Of a stretch of 64,000 nt of DNA, positions 62,931-64,000 are shown in pieces. The notes beneath the pieces were generated by a model, which worked only from the letters and a program-made list of their open reading frames with translations, ran no database searches and had not been told where the DNA came from. The position numbers and the translations under genes are program-made. Source of the stretch: Halalkalibacter urbisdiaboli (GTDB lineage: Bacteria > Bacillota > Bacilli > Bacillales > Bacillaceae_D); NCBI RefSeq assembly GCF_002156385.1, contig NZ_MVJM01000003.1, forward strand, positions 917,504-981,503. Direction: 5' to 3'. Within the stretch, counting starts at the first letter, position 1; every line of letters begins with the position of its first letter.

Positions 62931-64000
62931 TTAACAACTTGTGTTAAAGTTCACCTTATTGGCAATTTTCCACCAATGATTTCCGTCTTTCTCAAGCAAT
63001 TCAAATGCTTCTTTTGGACCCATCTTACCAGCGTCATAAAAAGCAAGATCTGTTTTGTTACTTTCCCACGCTTTTGAAATTGGATCAACAAAGCTCCACG
63101 ATGTTTCAACTTCATCCCAGTGAGTAAAGTTTGTCATGTCACCTAATAAGCAATCATGGATTAAACGTTCATAAGCTTCAGGTGTATTTTGTGTATCAAT
63201 GCAATTATTGCAATAATTTAAGTAAACAGGAACGGTTAAATCGGAAATACCAATTTTCTTACCGTTAAGGAATAACGTTATTCCTTCATCTGGCTGTACG
63301 TGGATAATTAATAAGTTCGGTTGCATCTTATCTTTATCCTTATAGTATAAATTCATTGGTAGATCCTTAAATTCAATAACAATTTCCGTTACTTTTAAAC
63401 TCATACGTTTTCCAGTACGTATATAGAAAGGTACGCCTGCCCAACGATGGCTATCAATGTGTAGCTTTCCAGCAACAAACGTTTCCGTTATAGAATTCGG
63501 ATCAACATTCTTTTCACTACGGTATCCGGTAACCTCTTTATTATTAATTTCACCTGGACCGTATTGACCTCTAACAAAGTGTTCTGCTACTTCCTCTGTT
63601 GAAATCGGTCTTAATGCACGTAGTACTTTAATTTTTTCATTTCTGATATCTTCAGGAGTCAGGCGATTAGGTGGCTCCATTGCAAGTAAAGCAACCATTT
63701 GAAGCATATGATTTTGTACCATGTCACGAAGAGCTCCCGATGTATCATAATAACCACCGCGGTCCTCTACTCCCAACGTTTCACTTGAAGTAATTTGGAC
63801 ATTCGATATGTAACGATTATTCCAGAGTGGTTCAAAAATTGCATTTCCAAAACGAATAATCTCAATGTTTTGAACCATTTCTTTCCCTAGATAGTGGTCT
63901 ATACGATAGATTTCATCTTCAGAGAAAGCTGAGCGTAATTCTGTGTTTAATTGTTGAGCAGATTCTAAATCATGGCCAAATGGTTTCTCAATAATTAGAC
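62931..64000 (-). CDS. zwf: Glucose-6-phosphate 1-dehydrogenase, N-terminus beyond window
   Basis: The C-terminal 356 or so residues are present; the gene runs off the right end. The conserved IEKPFGHDLESAQQLN, the active-site RIDHYLGKEMVQNI and the dimer domain (RAGVPF-type HRWAGVPFYIRTGKRM, DALLGDMTNFTHWDEVETSW) are intact. Catalyses the first step of the pentose phosphate pathway, making NADPH. The ATG at 63878 in the middle is not the start. Confidence 0.96.
   Translation of the reverse strand, partial: LIIEKPFGHDLESAQQLNTELRSAFSEDEIYRIDHYLGKEMVQNIEIIRFGNAIFEPLWNNRYISNVQITSSETLGVEDRGGYYDTSGALRDMVQNHMLQMVALLAMEPPNRLTPEDIRNEKIKVLRALRPISTEEVAEHFVRGQYGPGEINNKEVTGYRSEKNVDPNSITETFVAGKLHIDSHRWAGVPFYIRTGKRMSLKVTEIVIEFKDLPMNLYYKDKDKMQPNLLIIHVQPDEGITLFLNGKKIGISDLTVPVYLNYCNNCIDTQNTPEAYERLIHDCLLGDMTNFTHWDEVETSWSFVDPISKAWESNKTDLAFYDAGKMGPKEAFELLEKDGNHWWKIANKVNFNTSC

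Overview
The window looks like chromosome of a low-G+C, endospore-forming member of the Bacillaceae, most likely an alkaliphile or haloalkaliphile. The evidence is a set of Bacillus-type sporulation proteins (a LysM/GH18 cortex-lytic enzyme, an alpha/beta SASP, a YjcZ peptide, a Spo0M-like protein, a KinB-like kinase), strong AGGAGG ribosome binding sites, frequent TTG/GTG starts, and many ion transporters (Na+/Ca2+ exchanger, two SulP anion transporters, TerC, AI-2E/YtvI family). I see no prophage, insertion sequence, rRNA, tRNA or CRISPR array. The species cannot be named from the sequence.

Layout. 1-8 kb: a SleL-type enzyme (cut by the window edge), a 1453-residue cell-surface pectinase (CBM35 x2, SLH, PL10 lyase, CE8 esterase) behind an AraC regulator with a cre-like site, and a diguanylate cyclase. 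8-14 kb: two operons, each led by a yybP-ykoY (Mn2+) riboswitch; one carries Spo0M-like, YkvA-like and TerC proteins, the other an AI-2E/YtvI-family protein and a DUF368 (PopT-type) protein. Then come a CaCA exchanger and a SASP. 14-19 kb: SpeD, PTH2, GNAT, an unknown protein, a LexA-box type I toxin/antisense-RNA module, a nucleotidyltransferase and a VOC protein. 19-31 kb: two paralogous three-gene ABC exporter sets flanking an SDR, an MFS transporter, a KinB-like kinase and a YetF-family protein. 31-38 kb: a serine hydrolase, an ECF sigma/anti-sigma pair divergent from a NEW3-ABC operon, YjcZ and a BldC/excisionase-like HTH. 38-44 kb: a duplicated SulP-UspA module, one copy decayed, each SulP preceded by the same structured leader. 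44-48 kb: an MFS transporter with a three-hairpin leader, a 63-bp tandem-repeat protein, two decayed membrane-protein genes and an MsrA whose catalytic Cys codon is TGA. 48-64 kb: VanW, small genes, PBP4-type carboxypeptidase, a poly-Gln protein, RarD, MATE/TetR, a MoxR-DUF58-DUF4129 operon, PpaC, a YqeG-like phosphatase, a 3'-5' exonuclease and Zwf (cut by the window end).

The most striking observation is the MsrA gene (47399-48061, minus). It is open for 220 codons except for one in-frame TGA at codon 25, exactly where GCFWG has its catalytic Cys. A strong hairpin starts 12 nt after the TGA and fits the bacterial SECIS rules, so this is a candidate selenocysteine MsrA. Several neighbouring genes are pseudogenes, so a nonsense mutation is the alternative to exclude. 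Other noteworthy signals are the Mn2+ riboswitch in front of the AI-2E/DUF368 pair, the covarying SulP leader RNA, and the SOS-controlled toxin.
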